From: a bacterium
GTDB taxonomy: Bacteria; UBA6262
Assembly (NCBI GenBank): GCA_028716025.1
Contig: JAQUQP010000035.1
Span: 1-14,164 of the forward strand
Direction: 5' to 3'
Length of the DNA: 14,164 nucleotides
The translations under genes and the position numbers were made by a program. Of the stretch, positions 7,408-13,180 are shown piece after piece. The notes beneath the pieces were generated by a model. That model saw only the letters and a program-made list of their open reading frames with translations. It was not told the DNA's origin and made no database searches. Each line of letters begins with the position of its first letter. The first letter of the stretch is position 1.

Positions 7408-7408
7408 T
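7397..7408. repeat. Single CCGCGTAAT repeat unit at the aroB end
   Basis: AATCCGCGTAAT here is identical to 11649-11658... in the core ATCCGCGTAAT and shares TCCGCGTAAT with the unit at the aroE end (4461-4470). The TAA is the aroB stop, so aroB and aroE both end in Ser-Ala-stop encoded by this word. Confidence 0.45.
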
Positions 7409-7431
7409 TGATTTAAAAAAGGAGTATCAAG

Positions 7432-7869
7432 ATGAAAAAGATACTAGTTATTCACGGTCCTAACCTGAATTTATTAGGTAAACGAGAGCCTGGTATTTAC
7501 GGCAAGATCACTCTAAATAGAATTAACGAAGAACTAACCGAAGAAGCTAAAAAACTCAAAATAGTGCTTACCACTTTCCAGTCTGCTCATGAAGGAGAAA
7601 TCGTAGAGGCTATTGGTAAAGCCGGTAGTTGGGCTGACGCCATTGTGATCAATCCTGCGGCTTATACTCATACCAGTGTAGCTATTCGGGACGCGGTTTT
7701 AGCCGTAGGTATACCGGTGATAGAAGTTCATCTATCCAATATTTACCGGCGGGAAGAATTCAGGCATAAATCCATGGTAGCGCCAGCGGCAGCAGGGCAG
7801 ATATCGGGATTCGGAATCAATAGTTATCTGCTTGGCCTGCAAGCCGCCGCTGCTCTTTGTAAAAAGTAA
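7432..7869 (+). CDS. aroQ: 3-dehydroquinate dehydratase, type II
   Basis: Dehydrates 3-dehydroquinate to 3-dehydroshikimate, the third shikimate-pathway step. The 145-residue length and dodecameric type II fold signatures distinguish it from AroD (type I). Visible motifs are [17 protein letters not shown] (8-24, including Arg18 and the catalytic Tyr23), FQSAHEGE (49-56), [10 protein letters not shown] (73-82) and VIEVHLSN (96-103, with the catalytic His100). In FQSAHEGE the family's frequent Asn is Ala, a known natural variation. AGGAG about 8 nt upstream supports the ATG. The final base of its TAA is the first base of the next gene's ATG, implying translational coupling to the peptidase. Confidence 0.98.
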   Translation: MKKILVIHGPNLNLLGKREPGIYGKITLNRINEELTEEAKKLKIVLTTFQSAHEGEIVEAIGKAGSWADAIVINPAAYTHTSVAIRDAVLAVGIPVIEVHLSNIYRREEFRHKSMVAPAAAGQISGFGINSYLLGLQAAAALCKK

Positions 7870-8924
7870 TGTCGACTATAATAGGACAAAGGATTAGTCA
7901 GATACAGCGGAAGCTGGTAAAGGAAAAACTGGATGGTCTCTTAGTGACCAATCCGGTAAATATGTTTTATTTATTCGGTCTGGCAGAGGAAGAATGCTTT
8001 GCCTTGATCGGACGAAAAAAATCCTTGCTCTATGTTTCCGTATTAAATTACCCGGAAGTTCGTCATTTAGTTAAAGCGCACCGGCTTAGTATTATAAGCA
8101 ATAAGGTATCTATTACCGCGTATTTGGGTGCTTTAGCTGCCGGCAAAATTGGTTTTGAAAGTAATAATCTAACGGTTAACAGCCTGTCTGTTTGGAAAAA
8201 ATTGCTGCGTCAGGCAAAATTAGTACCAACTACCGGTTTTGTTGAAGAACTGCGGCTGATCAAAGATCAAAACGAAATAATTCTGGTCCGCCACGTTGCC
8301 GGTGTCGCTGATACAGTGTATCAGCAGATCAAGTCATTAATTAAACCCGGGTTCAGTGAGCAATTTATTGCCAGAAAAATTGATGCTTTGATCAGAGAAA
8401 AAGGATGTGAACCGGCCTTTAGGACCATTGTGGCCAGCGGTCCGGGCACTGCTGTTCCGCATCATGCTGTTAGCCGTAGGAAAGTTCAAAAAAATGATAT
8501 CGTTATGCTTGATTTCGGGGCTATTTATAAAGGGTACCGATCAGACTTGACACGGACGATATTTTTAGGTAAAATTAATAAATTATCCCAATATTTGTAT
8601 AATGTGGTCTATGAAGCCCAGACCAGGGCCATTAAGGAAGTAGGTCCGGGGAAAGAAACCCAGTCCATAGACCGTGTTGCCCGGAGTATTATTGCCAAGG
8701 CAGGTTATGGACGCTATTTTATCCACACTACAGGTCACGGACTTGGATTGGAGACTCATGAATCTCCCCGGTTAAGCAGTAAGGATAAGGTGATCCTTCA
8801 GCCTGGGATGGTCGTAACCGTTGAACCTGGGATATATATCACGGGACACGGCGGGATCAGGATCGAAGACATGGTCTTGGTGACAAAAAACGGGCATGAA
8901 GTATTAACTAAAGCGGATAAATAA
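7869..8924 (+). CDS. M24 family metallopeptidase, Xaa-Pro aminopeptidase type
   Basis: A probable cytoplasmic dipeptidase or aminopeptidase that removes residues next to proline, with a two-metal centre. The 351-residue protein has a creatinase-like N-terminal domain (about 1-130) and a pita-bread catalytic domain (about 135-351). The five metal ligands are all visible: Asp215 in LDFGA, Asp226 in RSDLTRT, His290 in HTTGHGLG, Glu319 in TVEPGIY and Glu333 in GGIRIEDM. Length and domain plan fit the PepQ/YqhT-like proteins that lie next to efp in many genomes. Prolidase and Xaa-Pro aminopeptidase activity cannot be separated from sequence. Translation probably starts by coupling to aroQ (1-nt overlap), as no strong ribosome binding site is seen. 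Confidence 0.92.
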   Translation: MSTIIGQRISQIQRKLVKEKLDGLLVTNPVNMFYLFGLAEEECFALIGRKKSLLYVSVLNYPEVRHLVKAHRLSIISNKVSITAYLGALAAGKIGFESNNLTVNSLSVWKKLLRQAKLVPTTGFVEELRLIKDQNEIILVRHVAGVADTVYQQIKSLIKPGFSEQFIARKIDALIREKGCEPAFRTIVASGPGTAVPHHAVSRRKVQKNDIVMLDFGAIYKGYRSDLTRTIFLGKINKLSQYLYNVVYEAQTRAIKEVGPGKETQSIDRVARSIIAKAGYGRYFIHTTGHGLGLETHESPRLSSKDKVILQPGMVVTVEPGIYITGHGGIRIEDMVLVTKNGHEVLTKADK

Positions 8925-8940
8925 GGAATTGGAGAATAAG

Positions 8941-8979
8941 ATGATAAAAAATGAAAGGGGAATTAAACGAGTATTATGA
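8941..8979 (+). CDS. Possible 12-codon leader ORF overlapping the efp start
   Basis: ATG at 8941 follows GGAG (8931-8934) with 6 nt spacing and opens a 12-codon frame, [12 protein letters not shown]. Its TGA (8977-8979) overlaps the efp ATG (8976-8978) as ATGA. The efp start itself has only AAAGGGG (8954-8960), about 15 nt upstream, which is farther than usual. The short frame could therefore deliver ribosomes to efp. Chance occurrence is also plausible. Confidence 0.3.
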   Translation: MIKNERGIKRVL

Positions 8980-9533
8980 TAACAGCAGGGGATTTTCGTA
9001 ATGGATTGATCTTTAAGTATGAAGGAGAATTATACAAAGTCGTGGAATTTCAGCATCATAAACCAGGCAAAGGCCGGGCATTTATGCGTTCCAGGATTAA
9101 AAACGTGCGTAATGGTGCGGTTTTGGAGAGAACATTCCGGCCTGATGAGAAGATAGAGAATATTACGTTGGATCTGCAAAAAATGCAGTTTATGTATAAA
9201 CAGAATGACCGGTATGCCTTTATGGACCAGAGTACATACGAGCAGGTGGAAATTGATAAGGATCATTTAGGGGATAATGCGAAATTCTTGAAAGAAGGGC
9301 TGGAAGTTACGGTTATCAAACATGAGGGAGAAATTATTGGCGTTGACCTGCCTATTACTATTGAACTGACAGTGACCTATACTGAACCAGGCTTGAAAGG
9401 AGATACCGTATCATCTACTTATAAGGCTGCCACTTTGGAAACCGGAGCAGTGATCCAGGTACCGCTTTTCATAGCTATTGGAGATGTAGTCGTTATTGAT
9501 ACAAGGAACGGCGAATACCAGTCGAGAGCATAA
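8976..9533 (+). CDS. efp: Translation elongation factor P
   Basis: EF-P binds between the P and E sites of the ribosome and relieves stalling at consecutive prolines. The 185-residue protein shows the N-terminal KOW-like domain and two OB-fold domains of the family. The tip of the loop that reaches the peptidyl transferase centre is PGKG (30-33), with Lys32 as the residue that is post-translationally modified in many bacteria. The conserved C-terminal block with TYTEPGLKGDT and LFIAIGDVVVIDTRNGEY is intact. A lysine tip is compatible with beta-lysylation or 5-aminopentanol-type modification; no modifying enzyme gene is in the window. It follows the M24 peptidase and precedes accB, a common arrangement. 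Confidence 0.98.
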   Translation: MITAGDFRNGLIFKYEGELYKVVEFQHHKPGKGRAFMRSRIKNVRNGAVLERTFRPDEKIENITLDLQKMQFMYKQNDRYAFMDQSTYEQVEIDKDHLGDNAKFLKEGLEVTVIKHEGEIIGVDLPITIELTVTYTEPGLKGDTVSSTYKAATLETGAVIQVPLFIAIGDVVVIDTRNGEYQSRA

Positions 9534-9537
9534 CAAA

Positions 9538-9620
9538 AGTTGATAGTTGATAGTTCATAGTTGATAGAAAAGGCGCGGTATTTGTTTATTCTATCAATAA
9601 TCAACAAAGCACTATCAACT
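9538..9620. repeat. GTTGATA heptamer array forming nested inverted repeats
   Basis: Three GTTGATA copies and one GTTCATA run in perfect 7-nt register at 9539-9566. The complementary word TATCAAC and variants recur at 9592-9619. This gives two nested perfect inverted repeats: AGTTGATAG (9538-9546) with CTATCAACT (9612-9620), and TTGATAGAA (9561-9569) with TTCTATCAA (9589-9597). The array fills most of the 100-bp efp-accB gap. Confidence 0.85.
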
Positions 9621-9633
9621 AGATGGGGGTTAC

Positions 9634-10113
9634 ATGGATACCAAAGATATTAAAAAGTTCTTGGAGATTATTGCGGATACAGATATTGTTGAATTGAATT
9701 GGGAAAAAGACGGGCAGAAGATCGGCTTCCGCAAAAATGAAGGTACAGTTGTAACGCCATCCAGGGAAGCACCCCTGACCGGTAATGGAGTGAAGAGCAA
9801 CGGTAATGGTAATGATAACGGTAAAGGTAAAGACCAAGTTGCTCATGTGGAAGTTTCCCAGAACTATCATACTATCAAATCAACCATGGTGGGAACATTT
9901 TTTGTGGCGCCATCTCCGGATTCTCCTCCCTATATCCAGGAAGGTACAGTGATCAAAAAAGGGCAAAAAATAGCCGTGATCGAAGCCATGAAGATTATGA
10001 AAGATGTGGTGTCAGATAGTGACGGCAAATTGATAAAAATATTGCTTGAAAATGGCCATCATGTGGAATATGGCCAACCGATCTTTACAATACAGCTCCA
10101 CCCTACGGAGTAG
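9634..10113 (+). CDS. accB: Acetyl-CoA carboxylase biotin carboxyl carrier protein
   Basis: This is the swinging-arm subunit of acetyl-CoA carboxylase: its biotin is carboxylated by AccC and passes the carboxyl group to the carboxyltransferase for malonyl-CoA synthesis. The 159-residue protein has a helical N-terminal part (about 1-35), a flexible Pro/Asn/Gly-rich linker (about 40-66, with repeated NGN) and a C-terminal biotinyl domain (about 80-156). The biotinylation site is EAMKIM (117-122) with Lys120, and the upstream APSPDSPP thumb-type segment (92-99) is as usual. The start has a GGGGG run (9624-9629) close upstream. accC follows after a structured 131-bp spacer. Confidence 0.97.
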   Translation: MDTKDIKKFLEIIADTDIVELNWEKDGQKIGFRKNEGTVVTPSREAPLTGNGVKSNGNGNDNGKGKDQVAHVEVSQNYHTIKSTMVGTFFVAPSPDSPPYIQEGTVIKKGQKIAVIEAMKIMKDVVSDSDGKLIKILLENGHHVEYGQPIFTIQLHPTE

Positions 10114-10118
10114 ATAGT

Positions 10119-10161
10119 ACCCCCCCAGCTGATTCGCTGTGCGAATCAATACGCGGGGGGT
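10119..10161 (+). other. Nested hairpin immediately after accB
   Basis: A seven-base arm, A plus six C (10119-10125), pairs with six G plus T (10155-10161). Inside it, GATTCGC (10131-10137) and GCGAATC (10141-10147) form a perfect 7-bp stem with a 3-nt TGT loop. No T-run follows, so it does not look like a classical terminator. It may protect the accB mRNA end or attenuate accC transcription. Confidence 0.5.
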
Positions 10162-10167
10162 TAATTC

Positions 10168-10228
10168 ACAGACGCCCTTCGGGCTACAGCTTTTGTTCAC
10201 CAAAATATAGGCTCCAAAAGCTGTCTGT
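10168..10228 (+). other. Possible three-way RNA junction before the accC ribosome binding site
   Basis: ACAGCTTTTG (10186-10195) and CAAAAGCTGT (10215-10224) form a perfect 10-bp stem. GCCC/GGGC (10174-10177 and 10181-10184) forms a small hairpin with a TTC loop. ACAG/CTGT (10168-10171 and 10225-10228) can close both into a three-way junction. It ends 5 nt before AAGGAG (10234-10239), so folding could affect accC translation. No known riboswitch class is recognised. Confidence 0.4.
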
Positions 10229-10244
10229 TCATTAAGGAGAAAAA

Positions 10245-11603
10245 ATGTTTAAGAAGATATTGATCGCTAATCGCGGTGAAATAGCTTTACGCATTATTCG
10301 GGCATGTAAAGAGATGGGTATTCGCACCGTAGCCGTACATTCTGAAGAGGACCGGGAATCATTGCATGTGAAATGCGCTGACGAAAGTGTCTGCATCGGT
10401 CCGGCCCAATCATCTGAGAGCTACCTGAATATCCCTAACATTATCAGCGCCGCAGAAATCACCGGAGCTGATGCTATTCATCCCGGCTATGGTTTTTTAG
10501 CCGAGAATTCTTATTTTGCCGAGGTATGTGAGAGCTGTAATATTAAGTTCATAGGTCCTTCTAAAGAAGCAATTCTGAAAATGGGCGATAAGGTCCAGGC
10601 CAGGGCGATCATGGAGAAAGCCGGGGTTCCGATCATCCCGGGCAGCGAAGGGGTGATCTCCAGAGCCGAGGAAGCCTTAAAACTGGTTAAAAAAGTAAAA
10701 TATCCCGTAATCGTGAAAGCCGCTGGTGGCGGTGGCGGTAAGGGAATGCGTATCGTACAAAACGAAGAAGCCTTGAAGAACGCTATCCTGACTGCCCAGA
10801 ATGAAGCCAAAAGAGCTTTCGGCAATCCGGAAGTATATATTGAAAAATATGTGGAAGAGCCGCGCCATATCGAGTTCCAGATCATGGCTGACAGCAAAGG
10901 TGATGTAGTGTATTTGCCCGAAAGGGATTGTTCTATTCAGCGCCGTTACCAGAAACTGCTGGAAGAATCGCCTTCAACATTCATTTCTGAAAAACTGCGC
11001 AAAAAAATGGGTAAAGCTGCCTGCCGCGCGGCCAAAGCTGTAAAATATGTGACCGTAGGTACCGTAGAGTTCCTGGTAGATAAGCATGGCCATTATTACT
11101 TTATGGAAATGAATACTCGTATCCAGGTAGAACACCCGGTCAGCGAGCTGGTCACCGGCATTGACCTGGTAAAAGAGCAGATCCGCCTGGCAGCCGGTGA
11201 GCGCCTGGATGTAGACCAGGATGATATAGAGATACAGGGTCATGCGATCGAATGCCGCATCAATGCTGAAGACAGTGAAAAAGATTTTATACCTTCGCCA
11301 GGGAAAATAACTAAATTCCAGGTGCCGGGCGGGCCTGGCGTGAGGGTAGATACCCACGTTTACACAGGTTATACTATTCCTCCATATTATGATTCCATGA
11401 TTGCCAAGATCCTGACTTACGGTCATGACCGGAACGAAGCTATTATACGTATGCAGAGGGCCTTAAGCGAGTTTGTTATTGAAGGAGTGAAAACCACGAT
11501 CCCATTCCATTTGCGTATACTGGATAACCAGCATTTCAAAAAAGGTGAAGTGTATACTAATTTTATCCAGAAGAGGATAATAGAAGAGGTCGCTAAGCAG
11601 TAA
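10245..11603 (+). CDS. accC: Acetyl-CoA carboxylase biotin carboxylase subunit
   Basis: Carboxylates the biotin of AccB with bicarbonate and ATP, the first half of the first committed step of fatty acid synthesis. The 452-residue protein has the standard size and domain order: the N-terminal [13 protein letters not shown] (4-16), the central ATP-grasp domain with the glycine-rich loop [10 protein letters not shown] (159-168), and the active-site run [11 protein letters not shown] (288-298). Glu288, Asn290, Arg292 and Glu296 fall at the same numbers as in the E. coli enzyme. AAGGAG (10234-10239) 5 nt upstream gives a strong start. The distance from accB is larger than between other genes here and contains two RNA-like structures. 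Confidence 0.98.
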   Translation: MFKKILIANRGEIALRIIRACKEMGIRTVAVHSEEDRESLHVKCADESVCIGPAQSSESYLNIPNIISAAEITGADAIHPGYGFLAENSYFAEVCESCNIKFIGPSKEAILKMGDKVQARAIMEKAGVPIIPGSEGVISRAEEALKLVKKVKYPVIVKAAGGGGGKGMRIVQNEEALKNAILTAQNEAKRAFGNPEVYIEKYVEEPRHIEFQIMADSKGDVVYLPERDCSIQRRYQKLLEESPSTFISEKLRKKMGKAACRAAKAVKYVTVGTVEFLVDKHGHYYFMEMNTRIQVEHPVSELVTGIDLVKEQIRLAAGERLDVDQDDIEIQGHAIECRINAEDSEKDFIPSPGKITKFQVPGGPGVRVDTHVYTGYTIPPYYDSMIAKILTYGHDRNEAIIRMQRALSEFVIEGVKTTIPFHLRILDNQHFKKGEVYTNFIQKRIIEEVAKQ

Positions 11604-11622
11604 TAAATAAACTATATTTTGT

Positions 11623-11650
11623 TTGAATTCGCGGAATCAGTACTTATAAT
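11623..11650 (+). promoter_or_regulatory. Candidate sigma70-type promoter for the gmhA operon
   Basis: TTGAAT (11623-11628) and a perfect TATAAT (11645-11650) are separated by 16 bp, 33 bp before the gmhA ATG. This is the best promoter-like match noticed in the gaps of this window. It is interwoven with the CCGCGTAATC-type repeat, which supplies the -10 box. AAAGGAG (11670-11676) serves as the gmhA ribosome binding site. Confidence 0.45.
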
Positions 11651-11660
11651 CCGCGTAATC
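11628..11660. repeat. CCGCGTAATC-type repeat upstream of gmhA
   Basis: TTCGCGGAATCAGT (11628-11641) and TAATCCGCGTAATC (11647-11660) mirror the two-unit arrangement at 4461-4493, with one mismatch per unit and a slightly different spacer. The family therefore recurs about 7 kb apart at gene ends. Confidence 0.65.
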
Positions 11661-11682
11661 GTATTTCTTAAAAGGAGCGGTA

Positions 11683-12255
11683 ATGAAAGAAAAAATCGCT
11701 AGAATTTTAACAATGCACGAACAAGTATGCAATAATGTGGCAAAAAACAATGTCGGCGATATAGAAAAAATTGTCCAGGTCTTGATTAGTTGTTTTCACC
11801 AGGGCGGAAAGGCTATTTTTTTCGGTAACGGTGGCAGCGCTTCAGATGCCCAGCATCTGGCCACAGAACTTGTTTGCCGGCTGAAATTAGAACGAAAAGC
11901 GCTTCCGGCCATGGCCTTGAACACTAACACCAGTCTTTTGACCGCGCAAGGCAATGATTATGGTTTTGAAACTATTTTTTCCCGTCAAATAGAAGCTTTT
12001 GCCGCTAAAAAAGACGTAATCATAGGCATCAGTACCAGTGGAAATTCGGAAAATGTTCTGAAAGCGATAGTCCTAGCTAATAAACTTGGTTGCACGACAG
12101 TAGGTTTCAGCGGTGGTGATGGGGGAATGCTGGCTAAGACAGCAGGCCTTAATTTTGTAGTATCCAGTAATATTACCCAGCATGTGCAGGAAATGCATAT
12201 AACCGTTGGGCATATTATTTGCGAATTAGTAGAAGAAGCACTGGCTAAAATATAG
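11683..12255 (+). CDS. gmhA: Sedoheptulose 7-phosphate isomerase (phosphoheptose isomerase)
   Basis: Converts sedoheptulose 7-phosphate to D-glycero-D-manno-heptose 7-phosphate, the first step to ADP-heptose for LPS core or other surface heptosides. The 190-residue protein is a single SIS domain of normal GmhA length. Motifs include the phosphate-binding FGNGGSASDAQHL (47-59), NDYGFETIFSRQ (91-102) and GISTSGNSENV (115-125). His58, Glu62, Gln169 and His177 have the spacing of the E. coli zinc-site residues (His61, Glu65, Gln172, His180), which separates it from regulatory SIS proteins such as DiaA. It is the first gene of a new cluster after accC, with its own likely promoter and a good AAAGGAG. 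The heptose kinase and GmhB phosphatase genes are not in the window. Confidence 0.92.
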   Translation: MKEKIARILTMHEQVCNNVAKNNVGDIEKIVQVLISCFHQGGKAIFFGNGGSASDAQHLATELVCRLKLERKALPAMALNTNTSLLTAQGNDYGFETIFSRQIEAFAAKKDVIIGISTSGNSENVLKAIVLANKLGCTTVGFSGGDGGMLAKTAGLNFVVSSNITQHVQEMHITVGHIICELVEEALAKI

Positions 12256-12259
12256 TCAG

Positions 12260-12283
12260 CAGACGGCGGATGGCAGATGGCAG
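12260..12283. repeat. CAGATGG heptamer repeats overlapping the hldE2 start codon
   Basis: Three 7-nt units in register, CAGACGG, CGGATGG and CAGATGG (12260-12280), are followed by a partial fourth (CAG). The ATG inside the third unit (12277-12279) is the likely start of the adenylyltransferase. The array thus fills the 21-bp gmhA-rfaE2 gap and runs into coding sequence. Confidence 0.65.
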
Positions 12284-12783
12284 TTAAAAGAAAAATATTT
12301 AGAGCGAAAGATAAAATAGTGAACCGGAAAAAATTAGCCGGATTACTGGCTAATATAAAAAAAAGAGGCCAAAAGATAGTTTTCACTAATGGTTGTTTTG
12401 ATCTTTTGCACGCCGGACATGTGCGCTATTTGAACAAAGCCAAACAGTATGGTGACGTACTGGTAGTGGCTATTAATACCGATGCTTCAGTCCAGCGGTT
12501 AAAAGGGAAAAACCGGCCCCTCGTGCCGCAACAGGAAAGAGCAGAGGTTTTAGGCGGTTTGGCGGCCATTGATTATATTACTTTTTTTAATGAAGAAACT
12601 CCAGAGACCATTATCAGTGAACTTAAACCTCAGATCTTGGTTAAAGGCGCTGACTACAAGGTAAAAGATATTGTTGGAAATAGTTTTATGAAAAAAAACA
12701 ACGGTCGCGTGGTGCGGATACCCTTGGCCAAAGGGCAATCAACCAGTAATATCATCAACGACATCGTGCGCAAATATGGATAA
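12277..12783 (+). CDS. rfaE2: D-glycero-beta-D-manno-heptose 1-phosphate adenylyltransferase
   Basis: Transfers AMP from ATP to heptose 1-phosphate to make ADP-D-glycero-D-manno-heptose. It corresponds to the C-terminal half of HldE/RfaE; the kinase half is absent, so this is the separate-gene form. The 168-residue nucleotidyltransferase has FTNGCFDLLHAGHVRYL (36-52) with the HAGH ATP motif at 45-48, KGKNRPLVPQQERAEVL (76-92), ILVKGADY (120-127) and the C-terminal GQSTSNII (153-160), all typical of this subfamily. Upstream gmhA supports heptose rather than another cytidylyl/adenylyltransferase function. ATG 12277 lies in a heptamer array and has no strong ribosome binding site. The end overlaps thiD2 by 8 nt. 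Confidence 0.93.
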   Translation: MAVKRKIFRAKDKIVNRKKLAGLLANIKKRGQKIVFTNGCFDLLHAGHVRYLNKAKQYGDVLVVAINTDASVQRLKGKNRPLVPQQERAEVLGGLAAIDYITFFNEETPETIISELKPQILVKGADYKVKDIVGNSFMKKNNGRVVRIPLAKGQSTSNIINDIVRKYG

Positions 12784-13180
12784 TAAACAGGACATTTACC
12801 GGGTCTTAGATGCTAATATTAATCGCGCCCGTGAAGGACTGAGGGTCCTGGAAGATGTGGCGCGATTTATTTGTAATGACCGGAAAGCCACCGGGATGCT
12901 GCGTGCCTGCAGGCATATGCTGGATCGGAGCGCCAGGAAAATTTATCCACAATTAATAGTGGCCCGGGATTCAGGCGATGACCTGGGGCGTACGTTTAAA
13001 GAACCTAAAAGAAAAGATTTAACAGGACTGATGATCGCTAATTTTAAGCGAGTGGAAGAAGCAGTCAGGGTTTTGGAAGAATTTTCCAAATTGTTAGGCG
13101 CCAGGCAAGGAAGCATGTTTAAAAAGATCAGGTTCACTATGTACCAGGCTGAAAAAAAATTGATGAGAAGGATAATATAA
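12776..13180 (+). CDS. thiD2: Stand-alone ThiD2-type HMP-phosphate kinase
   Basis: ThiD2 is a small kinase that phosphorylates hydroxymethylpyrimidine monophosphate to the diphosphate for thiamin synthesis. Unlike classical ThiD it does not salvage free HMP; it is often fused to ThiE. This 134-residue protein is the free-standing form. Both conserved helical segments are present: YRVLDANINRAREGLRVLED (8-27) near the N-terminus, and the later RDSGDDLGR (64-72) followed by ANFKRVEEAVRVLEEFSKL. The end of the frame has no ThiE barrel; it stops directly before thiC. It starts within the last codons of rfaE2 (8-nt overlap). Its position next to thiC, whose product is HMP-P, strongly supports the role. 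The family is recognised from memory. Confidence 0.85.
   Translation: MDNKQDIYRVLDANINRAREGLRVLEDVARFICNDRKATGMLRACRHMLDRSARKIYPQLIVARDSGDDLGRTFKEPKRKDLTGLMIANFKRVEEAVRVLEEFSKLLGARQGSMFKKIRFTMYQAEKKLMRRII

Noticed and set aside
10119..10161. G/C-rich nested hairpin as an intrinsic terminator after accB
   Set aside because: It is followed by TTAATTC with no U-tract; kept only as a structured element.
10974..11426. Minus-strand open frame of 150 codons opposite accC
   Set aside because: Fully inside accC, whose active-site motifs are in the + frame.
11604..11682. TPP riboswitch controlling the thiD2-thiC cluster
   Set aside because: The characteristic CTGAGA and ACCTGA-type conserved blocks are not present in this gap or in the short gaps downstream.
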